Part shown: in pieces, positions 22,542-35,406 of the stretch
Layout: every line of letters begins with the position of its first letter
Position numbering within the stretch: the first letter of the stretch is position 1
DNA from: Entomortierella parvispora
Taxonomy: Eukaryota > Mortierellomycota > Mortierellomycetes > Mortierellales > Mortierellaceae
Length of the DNA: 64,000 nt
NCBI GenBank assembly: GCA_963573315.1
Contig: OY752141.1
Location: 4,216,001 to 4,280,000 of the forward strand
Direction of reading: 5' to 3'
Position numbers and translations under genes: made by a program
The notes under the pieces: generated by a model
The model's input: only the letters and a program-made list of their open reading frames with translations
What the model was told of the DNA's origin: nothing
Databases searched by the model: none

Positions 22542-25500
22542 CTAAGCTGACTGACCATGTGCTCGCTTGTTGCCCTTCACACTCAAGAGCAGATCCACCA
22601 CTTCTCCAGGCAGATATTCATGCACATTGCCTTCATCGATGATCATAAGGAGCTGCGTCAATGGCATGTCACCTACCTTAAAGCATTGCTCCTGATGGGT
22701 TTCACTGTCATGCTCTGAATCCCAAAGGTCATCATCACTCCAATCCTCGCGTGGCTCCTTGGAGATCCCAGAGTTGGAGTATATCAGGCTCAGGTACCTT
22801 CTGCCAGGGCAGTACGAGGCGAGGTTCGGAAGATATGATTTGAGTCTGGTCTCATGTACTGTCAGTCGAGCCTCCTCCACGTCCTCTGGATATATATCTT
22901 CGGTGAGTATGTTCTTGACAAACACAGGGTAGAGCTGATGTTCAATTCGTAGCACAAAGACGACATCCGGGCACGATGGAGACGTGCCTGGGAAGTAAAA
23001 GGGCGGTACAATTGAGTTGTCCTTCCTCGAGCCATGTTTCAAGTGCGCGTCCATAAAATCTCCTATAGTCAAGGTCTCCTTGTATTGGGCTCCCCATTCG
23101 TAGTCTTCCCATCCGACGATCGTTGCTGAGTGCTCGAAAAGACGCCTTGGAAAGTGGACAGGTTCAAACTTTGGGGTGTCGATCTCGAGTTTTGTCCTCT
23201 TCAGTTGCCGGAACATGATAGCTTTGGGAACCGAGAACAGTTCACGCTTGAGTTGCTTCCCGTGAAAAGCATAGATCAAGCTCAAGGGCACACGCTGCTC
23301 AGAAATCTCATCCTCCGTTGGTAGATCCTGCAAAACCCCATACATCTTCCCAACAGCTTCGTAGAAAGGTCCGTCCTCATGTTTGATAAAGTTATAGGCG
23401 GCCTGGAACACGAATGGTTCGTCAATGTGTGTGCTGGCCGTCCTCCCTGCAGATATGTCGTCAGTGATGCGGATGTGCGCAAAAGAACTCTCAACCAAGA
23501 TCGGTTCCTCTCCTGGCAAACTCCACGGCAGTCCCATGGCCGCTCGTTGAACGACAACCTGTTTGAGGACGTGTTTGAGGTCGAGGGCATCCGCATACTT
23601 GATTGGGTCGTCGGCGATTTTTTTAAGCAACCTCTTCGTATCACAGCAAAGGTTTCCACGCATCAGATATTTCATAGGATATTTCATAGGGTAAATTACC
23701 AGTGCCCAGCGCATTGATGAGATCGCCTCTTCCCAGTATGACGTGGATCCATTGGCGAGGATATACTCAATTGTCGTGGTGATTGGAATCAATCGACCCC
23801 CAAGCCTGAAAAACAACTCCTGGATAGCTGCCTCCGGCAATAACTCATGAAGCGTCTTACGATCCTCCTCATCCATCATCGAATCTCCGAGATTTTTGAC
23901 GAATATGGCCACTTGGTCCTTTGACTCCCAGCCTGGAAAATCCACAATTAAGTGTTCAACTTGATTCAACGATTTTGCAATATTTCCAGAGCTTGCCAGT
24001 ATCTCGAGCTCATCCGCATCGATACTTGTCCCACATGTTACGACGCAGTAGTCTTGACGGTTTCTTGAAATGTTCCTGAGGCCATGTATGATGGGAGAGA
24101 GGATCGACCTAGGATCTTTGTTCTTGGAGCTCGAGACGAAATTCTTCTCCCCGTGATCGCGTAATCTCTGCGCTTCGTCGAGAACAACAAGAAACTGTTT
24201 GATTCGAGAACTGGCAAATGAGAAGATCTGTTCTTGAACTTGACGAAATCGATCCTGCAACAGATCCACCAGGCTCGAAAGAGGAACAACGTGATCATTG
24301 TAGGCCTTCAGAACAGCTCTGAACACCACGTCAAAGACATCCCGTACATCGTCCTCAAAGACTCCAGGGCACACTTGAAGTAACATCCAACGTTCACAGG
24401 TAAACTTGTCACTGTAGCCGAGACTCAGACAGTGTTGCAGGACAATGAGGCGTGAAATAAGAAGACAGCAGATAATTGCCTGGACACGGAGTCCATTTTT
24501 CACCTTGTCAGACGACGAATACAGCTCTGTCCATTCACGCACGTTCTCAAACAATCTAGTGACATCATTTGAACCTCTATCCGATGGACTGCCATTAAAG
24601 TAGAGCCCCCAGTTTTGGGCCAGCATTTCCACGACAGCGCGAGTTTTACCGCAGCCAGCCACGCCGAAGAGGGTGATCATGTCTTTGTCCCCGAGCTTTT
24701 CAATCGCTCGTAGGGCTGCCTCCGAAGGAGGTATCGCTGTTGTTCGGTGAGGTTGCGATGGGTGCAAGAGATATAGAGCCGGCCGATTTGAATTTGTAGG
24801 GAAATGTCTGCTCCGGAGCCAGGCTCGTGGTAAACCTTTAACACAACACTGAGAATCAGGGATGGAGAGGTCGCCTTTCACGAAAGAATGGAGAAATTTT
24901 ACCAGCGGAGAGTTCTCACGAAAGATAGTCTTCTGCAGCTCCTCTAAAACCGAGTGGACTGTCAACAATGTAAGAGTTAGAAATGATAATCAACGTTAAA
25001 AAGTAGGCTTGAAAGGACAGAGACGTACAGGTTCCTGTTGATAGCGTCAGTGACCTTGTCGGTGCGCTTTGCATGGATTCATCTACAAGGGGATGAAAAG
25101 AGGAAGGGACAAGGGTTAATACATTTTTGTACGAGAACACGCGACCAGCCCATATTCCTTAATCTGACGGAAGCTGTTTTCAGAATCATGATGAAAACAT
25201 ATCTCACCTAGGTCAATGTCAGTTTTCACTGGCGAACTTGTGCGGGTCGATGAGCCTTCCACTTTTCCTGCTCATGATTGTAAAGGAATGGAGGAATGGG
25301 ACGGGGCTGCGTTAGCAATGGAAATCTCCACTGTCTGACCATTTGAGAGCCACTTTGTACTTCTACTCATTTCCAAATAAGTTAACTTTAAAAAGACGCG
25401 ACATTTACCTTCCAGCAGCCGGACAACGATGAAGATATTCTTGTCAAGACTGGAAATAGGTGACATTGGATCAAGTCCCATCATCTTGTCCAAGCGTTTG

Positions 25501-25703
25501 ACATCAATTGGTGTTTTCTGATCATGAACAGTAGGGATAGGCCATTTCCAGAGAGAGAGGTCCATTGAGCGCGTTCCAAGACTCAACTTTTTGTTAATGG
25601 CATTCCTGAGGTCCTCAATGTCGCCATTTGGAGAAACATGGACGGAGAACTTCCTCTGGGCGGATTGTTCAACGAACACACACCATTGTTTTTCGGTCAT
25701 CAT
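22542..25703 (-). CDS. Crinkler (CRN)-type protein: header, P-loop NTPase, PD-(D/E)xK-like end
   Basis: Four exons (25703-25409, 25267-25208, 25082-25029, 24958-22542) join in phase to 941 residues. The first 100 residues look like the Crinkler ubiquitin-like header: a short start, then a Leu/Trp-rich middle (MDLSLWKWPIP) and a closing DKNIFIVVRLLEG. A Ser/Thr-rich linker of about 40 residues is carried on two tiny exons. Next is a STAND/AAA-like NTPase with Walker A GVAGCGKT near 235 and Walker B FLVVLDEAQ near 393. The C-terminus has PDVVFVL followed by YPVFVK near 800-825, the spacing of a PD-(D/E)xK nuclease, although the acidic residue before the Lys is replaced by hydrophobics. No signal peptide is seen. 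CRN proteins are known as oomycete and chytrid effectors and also occur in free-living fungi. Whether this one is secreted, acts inside the cell, or is active is unknown. Confidence 0.85.
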
Positions 25704-27229
25704 GAAAGGGGAGCGATTATGAGAGAAGAAATGTGCGACAAACTCTGCTGGGTCTGGGTGTCATTTCCCTGGCAATCAAGAATCAAACGCGCACGTTCGC
25801 AGCTCATGCATGGAAAGAAGTTCGCAAATGCTGCACGAGTTCTTCGCGTCTGCTCGCGCAAACGGACATTTCTTCTTCCTTCGCAAATGCGTGTCTTCCT
25901 TCGCTGCACGCGCCACTGTGCGTCTGCTCGCGCAACGGACCTGGCCTCTGTGCAGCTCATATACTGGACGAAGAAATAAGCAAAACCTGCGAACGCGCCT
26001 TCCTCTTGCAGCCCACACACGGAAGGAAGAGAGTGTGCCTTCCTTCTCTCTGTTCGAATGCAGAGCAGACATGCCTCACTGTCTCCTTTTTATGCAGCTT
26101 GCTGCACGATGCCTGCCTGTCCAACGGCACGTCTGCCTGCGCAAACTCACATTCACCTCACATCTTCATTCATCAGCTTCTTGGCTTCTCTAATCCTTTT
26201 ATTCCGCTACTTCAATTCCATTATTCATCATCCGAGAGGAATCAACCTCTTCCTAAGATAGGACAGGTATCTCTCTGTTAAAAGAACATTGTTTTTGATG
26301 GCATTTGGGATAGGCTGAACTATACGATAAATAGGCTGAGCTGGCGGCATTGGTAGTGGTGGGTGGTGAAGGCGACGTGCTGACTTGAAACGTCAAAGCG
26401 TCCGGCATGACGCAAACAATGGACACGGTGTACGGTCCCGAGGCTTCTTTGGTGGCAGCTGGTTTGCAGGTTTTGTGCGGGTGGGAAGGAGCTTTTCAAA
26501 AATAAATAAGATGACAGTCCATCGCATCGCTTGTTGGTGAATTTGTTGAATATGAGAGTAAGCCCTTGTGTCATATCTTTATCTGCATTGTGAAAGATAC
26601 CAGAGAGAAGCCAATGCGGGATGCATGATCCGTGTCGCCGAGCTCGTAATGGAATGGCGCTTGGTCCCCACATTTGGTTGCTGGTGAATGCCCTTTGCTG
26701 CTTGAAACATCAGTCGGGGCTACAAAGACTGGAGGTGAATCTCGCGTTATCCAATGATAGTCCGTCCCGTACACGTAAAACACCTGGCGTCGATGAGATC
26801 ATGGCTCAGATGGTGACTGAACTTGGACATCAAAAGACGAAAGACACTTGTTGAGGTCGTTGTACCAAAGTTTGACTTTTCCATGCAGGGCAGACTGGTC
26901 CTGAGCGCGGCAAGGATAGTCTGCAGTGGTGATGGCGGGCGATGATGCTGAATCTCGCCGATATAGAAGGAAATGAGCCATCCCCTTGATCGGGTACAAC
27001 ACAGCAGCAGTCAGGGTCGGCCCTGGCAGTGGTGGAAATAAAGAGACATTGCTGGAGCAGGGAGACCCAAAAAAAGAAGCGCCACCAAAAAAAAAAAAAA
27101 ACGCTCTGGGGATCACGTTCTCTCCTTCCGAGAAGTGAAACCTTTTTTTTTCCCTATTTCTACTCACACTTTGTGTCGGACGCCCTTCTCTTCTTCTTAT
27201 CATCATCATTATCCTTACTTGACTTCACC
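25704..27229. other. Gene-poor stretch with possible gene relic
   Basis: No firm gene. At 25846 and again near 25920 the sequence GTCTGCTCGCGCAA recurs in a Cys/Ser-codon-rich patch. On the reverse strand, 27018-26845 and 26795-26580 are open in compatible phase across a 49-base GT-AG intron-like gap and have protein-like composition (YPIKGMAHFLLYRR, YVYGTDYHWITRDSPPVF), but have no start and no recognised family. The last 200 bases form the leader of the gene at 27230. Confidence 0.4.
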
Positions 27230-28819
27230 ATGAGCAACGCCAAGGACAGCTCCCACAGCCACGCCCATCTCTCCGACAACAAGGGCCACCCCGTCATCGA
27301 CTCCCTAGAGCAGACGCGACTTGCCCACCATCAGGAGCCCTTTCCGCATTCGCACGACGACGCCACCACCCATATCGCCCATGACACTGTTGTCGATGAG
27401 ATCCTAAACCAGGAAGAAAAGGTGCCTCTGGATCCCAGGAATCTTGCCGTCAGCCCTCCTCCTGCCTCGTCTTTTCCTTCTTATCCTTCATCTGTATCAG
27501 ATCACAACAAGGGCGGCAACAACCAAAAAAACAAACCCTCAGCCGGAGGATCTGGAAACAAGAGTCAAGGCGATAGTGGCAGCCGTCGCAAGAGCACAGA
27601 CGGTGGTAGCAACAACAACAGCAACTACGCAAAAGGATCCTCAGCTCATTTGTCTTCCACATCTTCAACATCGTCGTCTGGATCAGATTCAAAGTCCAAA
27701 AGTCCTGGCCAGCAGGGAAACGGGAAGCCACAGGAAGACAGCGGGGACATTATTGGATTGAGTACCACAGCCACACTGCCCAGTGCAACTTGGCAGCCTC
27801 TCGCCGACAAGAGCTCCAACCAACTCCCTTTCAAAGATGCCGTCCACTCTGGGAACAAGTCCTCTGTCCACGAACTCGAACATGACAAGCCCTCGGTCTT
27901 GCCAGAGATCATGCCCGGATTCAAAGGCAGGATGGCCGATATTCACCATTCGACATTGAAGAGTGTTTCTGGCGTCAGTAGCGAGAGCGACAGCAGTAGT
28001 GGTAGTGCTGAGGGAGTGCAGCGCTGGGGCGCGGGAACCATGTTCCCAACCGTGATCCCCACGGGGTTCAAGACAGCTTACAGTAGTGTTAGCACTCACA
28101 GAGGACATGCTCGGTCAGCATCAGAGGACGCCACAAGAGCACTTGCTAAAAGCTCCATTCTTTACGAGTCCTCCGATCTAACTGAATCCACCACACGCCT
28201 CGATGATGCAGATGACAGCTCGATTGCGCATCCCGGAGCCTCTACGCGTACTGGTTCATCCAGCACATTGGTTCAGGGAGGAACAGGTGGACGTCGTTGG
28301 TCTCATGAGCTTTCGCCTGAAAAAGCAGGATTGGCAGGATCGGTGCTCGAGGTCGCAGGCCTGATCAAGGACGTTGTCATGGACAAGATCCAACAACGAC
28401 CACCTTCGGGAACGACGGGTGACTCTTTGTTCAGCAACTCGTCGGGCGAGAAGGAGGCTGCGGCCCGAGTAGCGTTCGGAGGAGCAGAGGAAGCGGGAGA
28501 TCAAAACATTTACCTGGAGGGCTTTGACCGTCATATGGCCCATGACGCAGCTAGATCGGCTGCAGCCAATGCCCCGACTGGTGCGATGGATGCTGAGAAG
28601 GTGGTTGGATCGGCACTTGATGCTGGACTAGCAGGTCGGTCTGTGTTCCACCAGACAGCGAACCCAGAGGTGATGAAGAGCCTGCTGCTGAACCACCCCG
28701 AGTCCCTTGGGTACCACGCCCGTGACCCGACATTGGATCCATTCGAGGAACAGAGCGCCAACAACACGATTGCTGGCAACGTCCCTGGTCCCAAGGACTT
28801 GTCACGCATGCGTCGATAG
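27230..28819 (+). CDS. Unrecognised low-complexity protein
   Basis: Single exon of 529 residues starting at an ATG in CACCATGAG context, after a pyrimidine-rich leader. No domain was recognised. The N-terminus is His/Ser/Asp-rich (HSHAHLSDNKGHPVID), the middle is Ser/Gly/Asn/Lys-rich and likely disordered, and the last 170 residues are more ordered and conserved-looking (GLAGSVLEVAGLIKDVVMDK; EGFDRHMAHDAARSAAANAP; ending PKDLSRMRR). There is no signal peptide or membrane segment. Codon use fits a real expressed gene, and a likely poly(A) region (AATTAAAAATAAAA) follows at 28845. It lies between the accessory island and the RalGAP-like gene. The function is unknown. Confidence 0.75.
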   Translation: MSNAKDSSHSHAHLSDNKGHPVIDSLEQTRLAHHQEPFPHSHDDATTHIAHDTVVDEILNQEEKVPLDPRNLAVSPPPASSFPSYPSSVSDHNKGGNNQKNKPSAGGSGNKSQGDSGSRRKSTDGGSNNNSNYAKGSSAHLSSTSSTSSSGSDSKSKSPGQQGNGKPQEDSGDIIGLSTTATLPSATWQPLADKSSNQLPFKDAVHSGNKSSVHELEHDKPSVLPEIMPGFKGRMADIHHSTLKSVSGVSSESDSSSGSAEGVQRWGAGTMFPTVIPTGFKTAYSSVSTHRGHARSASEDATRALAKSSILYESSDLTESTTRLDDADDSSIAHPGASTRTGSSSTLVQGGTGGRRWSHELSPEKAGLAGSVLEVAGLIKDVVMDKIQQRPPSGTTGDSLFSNSSGEKEAAARVAFGGAEEAGDQNIYLEGFDRHMAHDAARSAAANAPTGAMDAEKVVGSALDAGLAGRSVFHQTANPEVMKSLLLNHPESLGYHARDPTLDPFEEQSANNTIAGNVPGPKDLSRMRR

Positions 28820-29320
28820 CTGCAGTGTACAGCGCATTTTCTGGAATTAAAAATAAAAGGTGTACATAAATTAAACGAGGTGCAGTATCCCGCATAAACA
28901 AGACGAGCAAGCCTCGCTTGCAAAGGCTCATCTCATCGTACACACCATGGTCCTCATGGACACCCTCCCACAAGACAGACACATCTTTCCTCTCCCCTCC
29001 TCACCATCCCTTTTTTTTTCCATTCGCTGACGGCCCATTGCTGATCCTTGCTCACTCTTTTCTACTCTCCTTCTCTCCGCGCAGTTCCATCCCCTTCGTT
29101 CCCGCTGTCCTCACCCTGCTCTTCGCCTCCTCTCCCATCCTGCCACGCGTGCATTTCTTGCCCCTTCTCGCTCTTGCCTAGTCCCGTTTCTTCTCATCTT
29201 CTCATCGCCATAATTTCAATTCATTCACCCACTCACTACCCATTCCTTCCGAAACAGACACACAGCCACCGCTAGCTCCAACTCTGTGCCCAACCAACCA
29301 GACGGCAAGCGTGCCTGACC
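28820..29320. other. Intergenic, leader of the RalGAP-like gene
   Basis: No gene seen. The stretch 28975-29280 is strongly pyrimidine-rich (C/T blocks), common in this genome just upstream of start codons. Confidence 0.5.
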
Positions 29321-32300
29321 ATGTTCTTGGACTGGATTGCCCAGCTGGGCTTGCTCCAGCATGATCCAGGTAGAGATGCCCTTTTCTCATTGTTTCATCA
29401 AATGCATGCAGACATGCAGACATGCACGAACAGGAGTCATTTCCAACCTTCTCACGGCCAAAGTCCAAGGTATTTTATGTTATGCCTGACATCCATTCCT
29501 TGCACAGTCTCCAATGTCCTGGCTAGGTTCCCGCTCCAGGTCCGCAAGACCCTAATTACCGAGGTGGCCTCGACTTTGCTCGTATCCTCAGACATGACCT
29601 TACTCTCGTCCATGGCCCATATGCGCTGGGCCATGGAAGTCCTGGGCCAGGGCTTCGCACTGCCCCTCGAAGAGTTGTCGATTGCTCAAGAGACCACGCA
29701 ACTATACTCACAGTGGCTCTTTGAGCCTCAGATGCGACCCATGGCCTTCCATCAAGCCATGGGGACCGAGGACGAGCAGCTCCTATACCAGGTTAGTAGA
29801 ATACCCCTTATAGTCCTCTCCATCACGGAGAATATGGATATGGGTTTGTCGCATGTCCCTTGAGCAAATGAGCAACTGTTTAAAAAAAGAGCCATTCGTT
29901 CGTCTCTGCTGACAATCTTTAATCCTTGCGTTTCTAGACCATCTTTCACCACTATTCGCTGCTCTTCCAGGTCAGGACCACTTTACCCTCGCCAGCCTCT
30001 CCCCATCTCGCGACACAACATCCTCGCCATCAGACAACCACGCTTGCAGGGTCCTCTGGCACAACTTCTCATCATGTCCCCATTGGAGTCTTGATCCAAC
30101 GGCATATTGAGCTATGCAAAAAAGTATTGACCGTGTTGACCATGGCAGGACGACAACTCGGAAATTCATTCTCACCAAAAACTTGGCAAGTGTTGCTCAA
30201 AATCATTCTTGGAATCACAGACAGTTTACTGCGAGAGCAACCGCCCCATCAGCGATCGTCGATGACCATGATACTCATGCCGGAACAGCAAAAAATGAGC
30301 GACGATTTATGCGAACATTTACTTCGAGTCCTGTTTGAACTCTGGCTTCGATCCGATACCCGGGAGGTCCAGATGTGGGATATTCTCAAGCACTGCTTCA
30401 ATGGATGGACCCATCGGATACCAGTGCTTCACCAATGGGCTGCCACTGTGCTGGGACTCTGCCAGAGGGTCGTCCGATTGCTCTATGGACCTGGACAAGG
30501 CACGGACGTGGTGAATTTGGCAGTAGGCGGCTACAACATTGGGCTCAATCTGCAGGCGGATTTTGCTCTTTATGCTTGGCACAGGATGATTTACCTGCTC
30601 AAGAGTCCTGCCCACCTTAGCCCACCCAACTGTTTGGCAGCCGTGAACGGTATTGGAAGGATGGTAGAAACGTTTTTGTTGGTTGGAGGATCGTCAGCAC
30701 AGTCGTCGACCTTGCCTGGATCCCCAGCTTTACCCTCGACTCCCACCGACATTTTCTCGTCCTCTTCGCTGTCGCTTTCGAATCAGGCCTCTTCACCTCC
30801 GCCATCTTCCAACTCAAAGAACCCAGCACAAGAAAAGAAACCTAGCTCACCCGATGGCAACACGATCTTGCACATGTTTGGGGCGTGGCTGTTTGAGGTA
30901 TCATCCTTGCCAGTACCAGAGACACCCAACAGTGGCGCATCCTCGAGTCCGTCCCATTGGCAGACCTTTAACCCGCATCATCCACCGGACAGTTATCATG
31001 AGGCCCAGGCCTCTGCCTTTGGAGTGCTCTGCAGGATTTTTAGCAAGCCTCAACCCCCCACGCGACCTTTTCTTCGAATCTACACGGAACGGTTTTATGA
31101 AGCGTTGTCCATAGGTTTAAGGAGCGAGACGAGTTTGCCGACGATCTTGGCCCAATCCGCAGAGCTATTCACGACTGAGCTGGAGGGCGTCCGAATGATG
31201 GTTCCCGATTTCGTGATTGGCATTCGGATGGCGATGAGTGGACAGATCCGAGTGACCACGACCATGGGGGCGTACTTGAGTCAGGACAAACAAAAGCAGA
31301 TCTTGGAGGATTTACATCTGGCAGCATTGAAGGTCGCGGGATGTATTATCTGCTTGCCGAACCATTTTGAAAAAGTAGAATTGAAGGAGGGCTGGGACCA
31401 AGGAATGTCAAAGCTGGCGAACATGGGCGTTGAAAGTCCAAAGGGAACCGGCAACGGCGGCAGTAGCACTCGTGAGGACAAGGAAATTCTTGCGCAATTG
31501 GTAAAGAGAGAGAGAGAGAGAGAGATAGAAAGAACAGAGAGGAGTGATGTTGAGGATACTTTGTGAAGACTGAACTTTTTACTCTATCAATTAGATCCGC
31601 GTCTTGTATACCGCCGACACACCCTCGGATGGATCTGTGCCTGCATCCAAGCGATTTACGACTGTATGGATATGTATATTCAGGAATAGAATCCTAGTGG
31701 ATAAGCCAAAGAAGGAGCTTTTCACTTATCAACGACTTCCATTTTCGTTTTTCTTCTAGCTCAAATACTACATCCTGGAGATGCTGCTCAACTGTCTCGA
31801 GACGGAAACATCGTCATTCAACTTGCGGTATCTGCTTCACCTAATTGAAATATATGTTTACGAGGATGTGGCCTTTTGCCCGGGTTTAGTGGGTGTCGTT
31901 GTCAAGACTATTCAGGAAAAGGTAACAACACCAAACCAAGTCTTGTATGGAACCGTCGCCGTCATGAGGAATGTCACTCAATTGCTGATGGACCTTCGTC
32001 GATTTGTTATAGATTGTAACGGTTCAGGTCCCCGTTGATGTTGCGCTCTGCGCATTCGATGTACTCGTAGGATGCACAGGGCTATACGAATATGTCCGAC
32101 GGGATAGCAAGGTAAATACAGATGCTTGATGTTCAATCTTTATCGGAACCAGTGCAGGCATCTGAATTTCTTTTGATCTACTTCATTTAGAGCTGCGCAA
32201 GAGAGCTGGTCCTGGCACTGTGTCGTTATGTAGACACGCTTCTGGCAAATCACAGCCTTCTCACAACAACCTATCTTTTGGTCGTGCGGGCGTATGAGTG

Positions 32301-34784
32301 TATGCTAGAGTGGATTCTGACCGGACAGTGGATTGTGGGCGATCAGGATTGTCATCTTGCGGTGTTGAGCTCCATCTCGGCCGGTATTCATATTGTCGAA
32401 AAAGTTGAAGAGTATGAAGCCTCCATTGTTCCTCCAAAACCTCAACAGGAAAAGCGTCGATGGGGAGGAGGAGCTGCCGGCAATGCCATGATCTCGGCCG
32501 TAGGGGCCCCACTTTCTCTTGGAAAACCGTCCAGTTCGGCTGCCAAGTTGTTCCAGGTGAATAACAAATACCCTGGACCGATCAAGATCTTGACCCAGGA
32601 ATCCAAAAAGGAAAAGGAGAATCGCAAAAACCGTTCGGCAAGTTCGTCCATGTCGGGACATCAGGTCAAGATCCCGTTCGCGACGTTAAGGCAGGATCTG
32701 AGTCTGATTCAACAGGCGGCCGAAAAGGCCATGACCTTGTTCTCGAATCAATTGGGCAACTTTCCGGTTTGGACGGATGATATTGGACCAAGTCGTATGT
32801 CAACGCTTTGGAACGATCTTGGGATCAACAGACTGCATCTGGAGGCAATTCGAAAGGAAAGGGTGTCGCTTCAAGCACCCATGGAAGGCGATGGTCATCT
32901 TTACAGCTCTCTTGGAGGAGATATTCCACCGCCGTTGCCACAAAGGCCTCGATCCGATAGCGATACTGCAGGACCGGTGCGATATTTCTTGCTGGACAGA
33001 AGGATTATTGTGGGATGTTGCGAATCACCCCCAGCTGCTCTTTCTGGAACATCGGGAGCTTCATCAGGAGGCGGGTATGTGGATGAACGAGGTCCATTTG
33101 TGATTGTGACCATGCGAGATGCCAGCGGACGAAATTCGTGGAAGGTTCGGGTCAGTTCCTTGGAGCAACAACATCAGCAGCAGCAGCAGCAGTACAGGAA
33201 TACAAGCATCTCGGCTTCTCAGAGTCGGAGGTCTCTAGCCTCTTCCAAGGCCACGGTAGATATGGAGAGCGCGGATTTGCAAGAAGACGGAGAAGACTCG
33301 GAAAGTTACAGTGGTAGTGGTATTGGTGGCGGCGTTGCAGGAATTCTAGAGCGTCGGGTATTGGTCGTTGAGGCTGCAGACGAAGCTCAAATTGGACTCA
33401 GACTCTATATTCGACCACCGGCCTCTGAGGAGGATGATGACGAGACGGAGAAAGGACATGAAGAGGACAGCCATGGAGACGGCACGGGTGCTGAGGTGGA
33501 AGATTTCTTCACGGCAAAGCAGACGTTTGACGAAGGTGAAAACAAATTGGAGCCTATACCGCAGCCACAAATGCAGAAGCAACAGCAGCAAGTCGCGATG
33601 CAGACACCAACGTAAGTTCTTGGCGAGGGACAATAAGTCGTCTTGCGTATTCGGTACCTGTGACACTTGCTGACCAGTATCTTTTTGAACGCCTTAGGTC
33701 CAGTGTATTTAGGATCTTGATGGCGCAGATGGGGTATCTCTCGCTTGAGAACAGGTCTCGAATCGTGCCCTTGCATTTGTCGGATCGACTCTTGGGCGAG
33801 CTACAGTTCTTGGACGACCTCAAAGAGTGAGTGTCGTTGGATTTATGTTTTTCTGTTCTTCATATCTCTTTCCGGGTTCCTGATATCTAATATGTGTATT
33901 GTATTCTTCTCTGCTACCTCTCTAGACGCGACTGTATCGGAATCAGTGTCTATTTTGCACAATCGGGAGATGTTGACTATGATGAACTCATTCATGGATC
34001 GCCGCAGGGACTCTCCAAGGACTTTTCGCGGTTCCTCGACTGCCTCGGCTGGCCCATCCAACTCGAGACTCATTCTGGATATACGGGTCGTCTCAACTCG
34101 ACTCTTTGTCATACGACACCATATTTTGCTGATCGGAAAAACGAAGTCATCTTCCATGTTCCTTACCTCATGCGCTCGACTTTCCCACCATCTTCATCGC
34201 CAGAGGGTCAAGCAGAGATCCCTCACATGCTGGATCATCAACTGGTGGACCAGTTCCGGAACGTGACGATGCAGGATCGCGTGGCGGTTGTATGGGTAGA
34301 GGATCGGGAACGGATGTTGAACCTGCTGCCTTTGCTCCAGTCGAATGATCAGAACCTGATGGTGTTTTTGTTGATCCACCCCTTGGGAGGCGGAGGGGAT
34401 TCTGCAGGTGGTTTATTCTGGATCCGGATCGTGGTCCCACAAGGAATCACGACGGCGACGGCGGGTTCAGTCCGGTTGGCTGCGAATCCATTGATGATTG
34501 GACCGTTGGCGGACGGGATGTTAGTCAGTCGGCATTCGTTGGGGAGCTTGGTCCGGAATACGGCCATCTCGGCGGATCGCTCGTGCAGACTGATGATGGA
34601 GAGTTTCTCGGAGCCCAGTGTCGCCCGAGCCAGGTATATTCAGGAAGTGCTGCAGAACCATCATCAGCCTTCGTTTTACCGCGGGAACGAGGAAGACGGC
34701 CAGCAACAGCAACAACAACAGTCGTCTCAACCGGGACCACAGGAAAGCGTGGCGGAATTCTATCGGACCATGTTTGCGACGTAG
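29321..34784 (+). CDS. Ral GTPase-activating protein subunit beta-like
   Basis: Nine exons (29321-29369, 29508-29791, 29938-31500, 31595-31663, 31760-31921, 32013-32111, 32191-33611, 33698-33826, 33926-34784) join in phase to 1544 residues, near the length of animal RALGAPB. The N-terminal part (VLGQGFALPLEEL, LYQ-TIFHHYSLLFQVRTTL across exons 2/3) and the C-terminal Rap-GAP-type domain, about residues 1216-1500 (DCIGISVYFAQSGDVDYDEL, FLDCLGWPIQLETHSGYTG), both fit the beta subunit. That subunit partners a catalytic alpha subunit to inactivate Ral-family GTPases. The middle holds Ser/Pro and Gln-rich insertions that look disordered. Intron 1 is a multiple of three and has no stop, so retention would also stay open. 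The assignment rests on motif similarity; a tuberin-like protein is the main alternative. Confidence 0.8.
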
Positions 34785-35406
34785 AGTATTTTCTTTTTCT
34801 TTCTTTCTTTTCTCTTTTTCGATACCAATTTTTTCTTTCTTTCTTTCTTTCATATCCCTTGTACCATTATTTCAAAAAAAGAGGAGCGGATGTCGGCAAT
34901 AGCCATAGCTACCCTATCGGTGGTAGAAACAACGCCCATAATCCTCTACCACTTCCCTAATAGCTAATTTCAACTTGAGCTCTAAAAATATCCATTTTCA
35001 CAATACGAAAGACAAAGAAAAACCTTTTTTTTTGTGTGGAGGAAGGGAGGGAGGTTTATTAAGAGTGAGAGAATAGGAATGGTTTCTATGATACAAACAA
35101 AAATGTCGGTGAAAGACAAAGCAAGCAACAAAGCATGGCGTTGTGTTCTTTTGAGGTGTGAGTTGTTGTTGTTCTGTTTTTTTTTGGTGAGAAAAAGAGA
35201 AAAAAGAATGACGAGGACAAAATTAAGGTATTAGCCCACCTTTTTTTTGAATGCAGTTACAATGCGTTGTGAGATGACAAAAGAAAGAAAGAAGGAAAGG
35301 AAAAAGTACAGGGTAACAAAAGCAAAGAGAATACAATAAATAAAAGAGAGGGGAGTGGAGATGGAAAGTGATACAAAAAAACCCCCCTCCCCTACAGTTT
35401 CGTTCC
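34785..35406. other. Convergent intergenic region
   Basis: The 622 bases between convergent genes. It holds CTTT repeats (34795-34850), AT-rich sequence and homopolymers, and no open frame of note. Confidence 0.5.
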
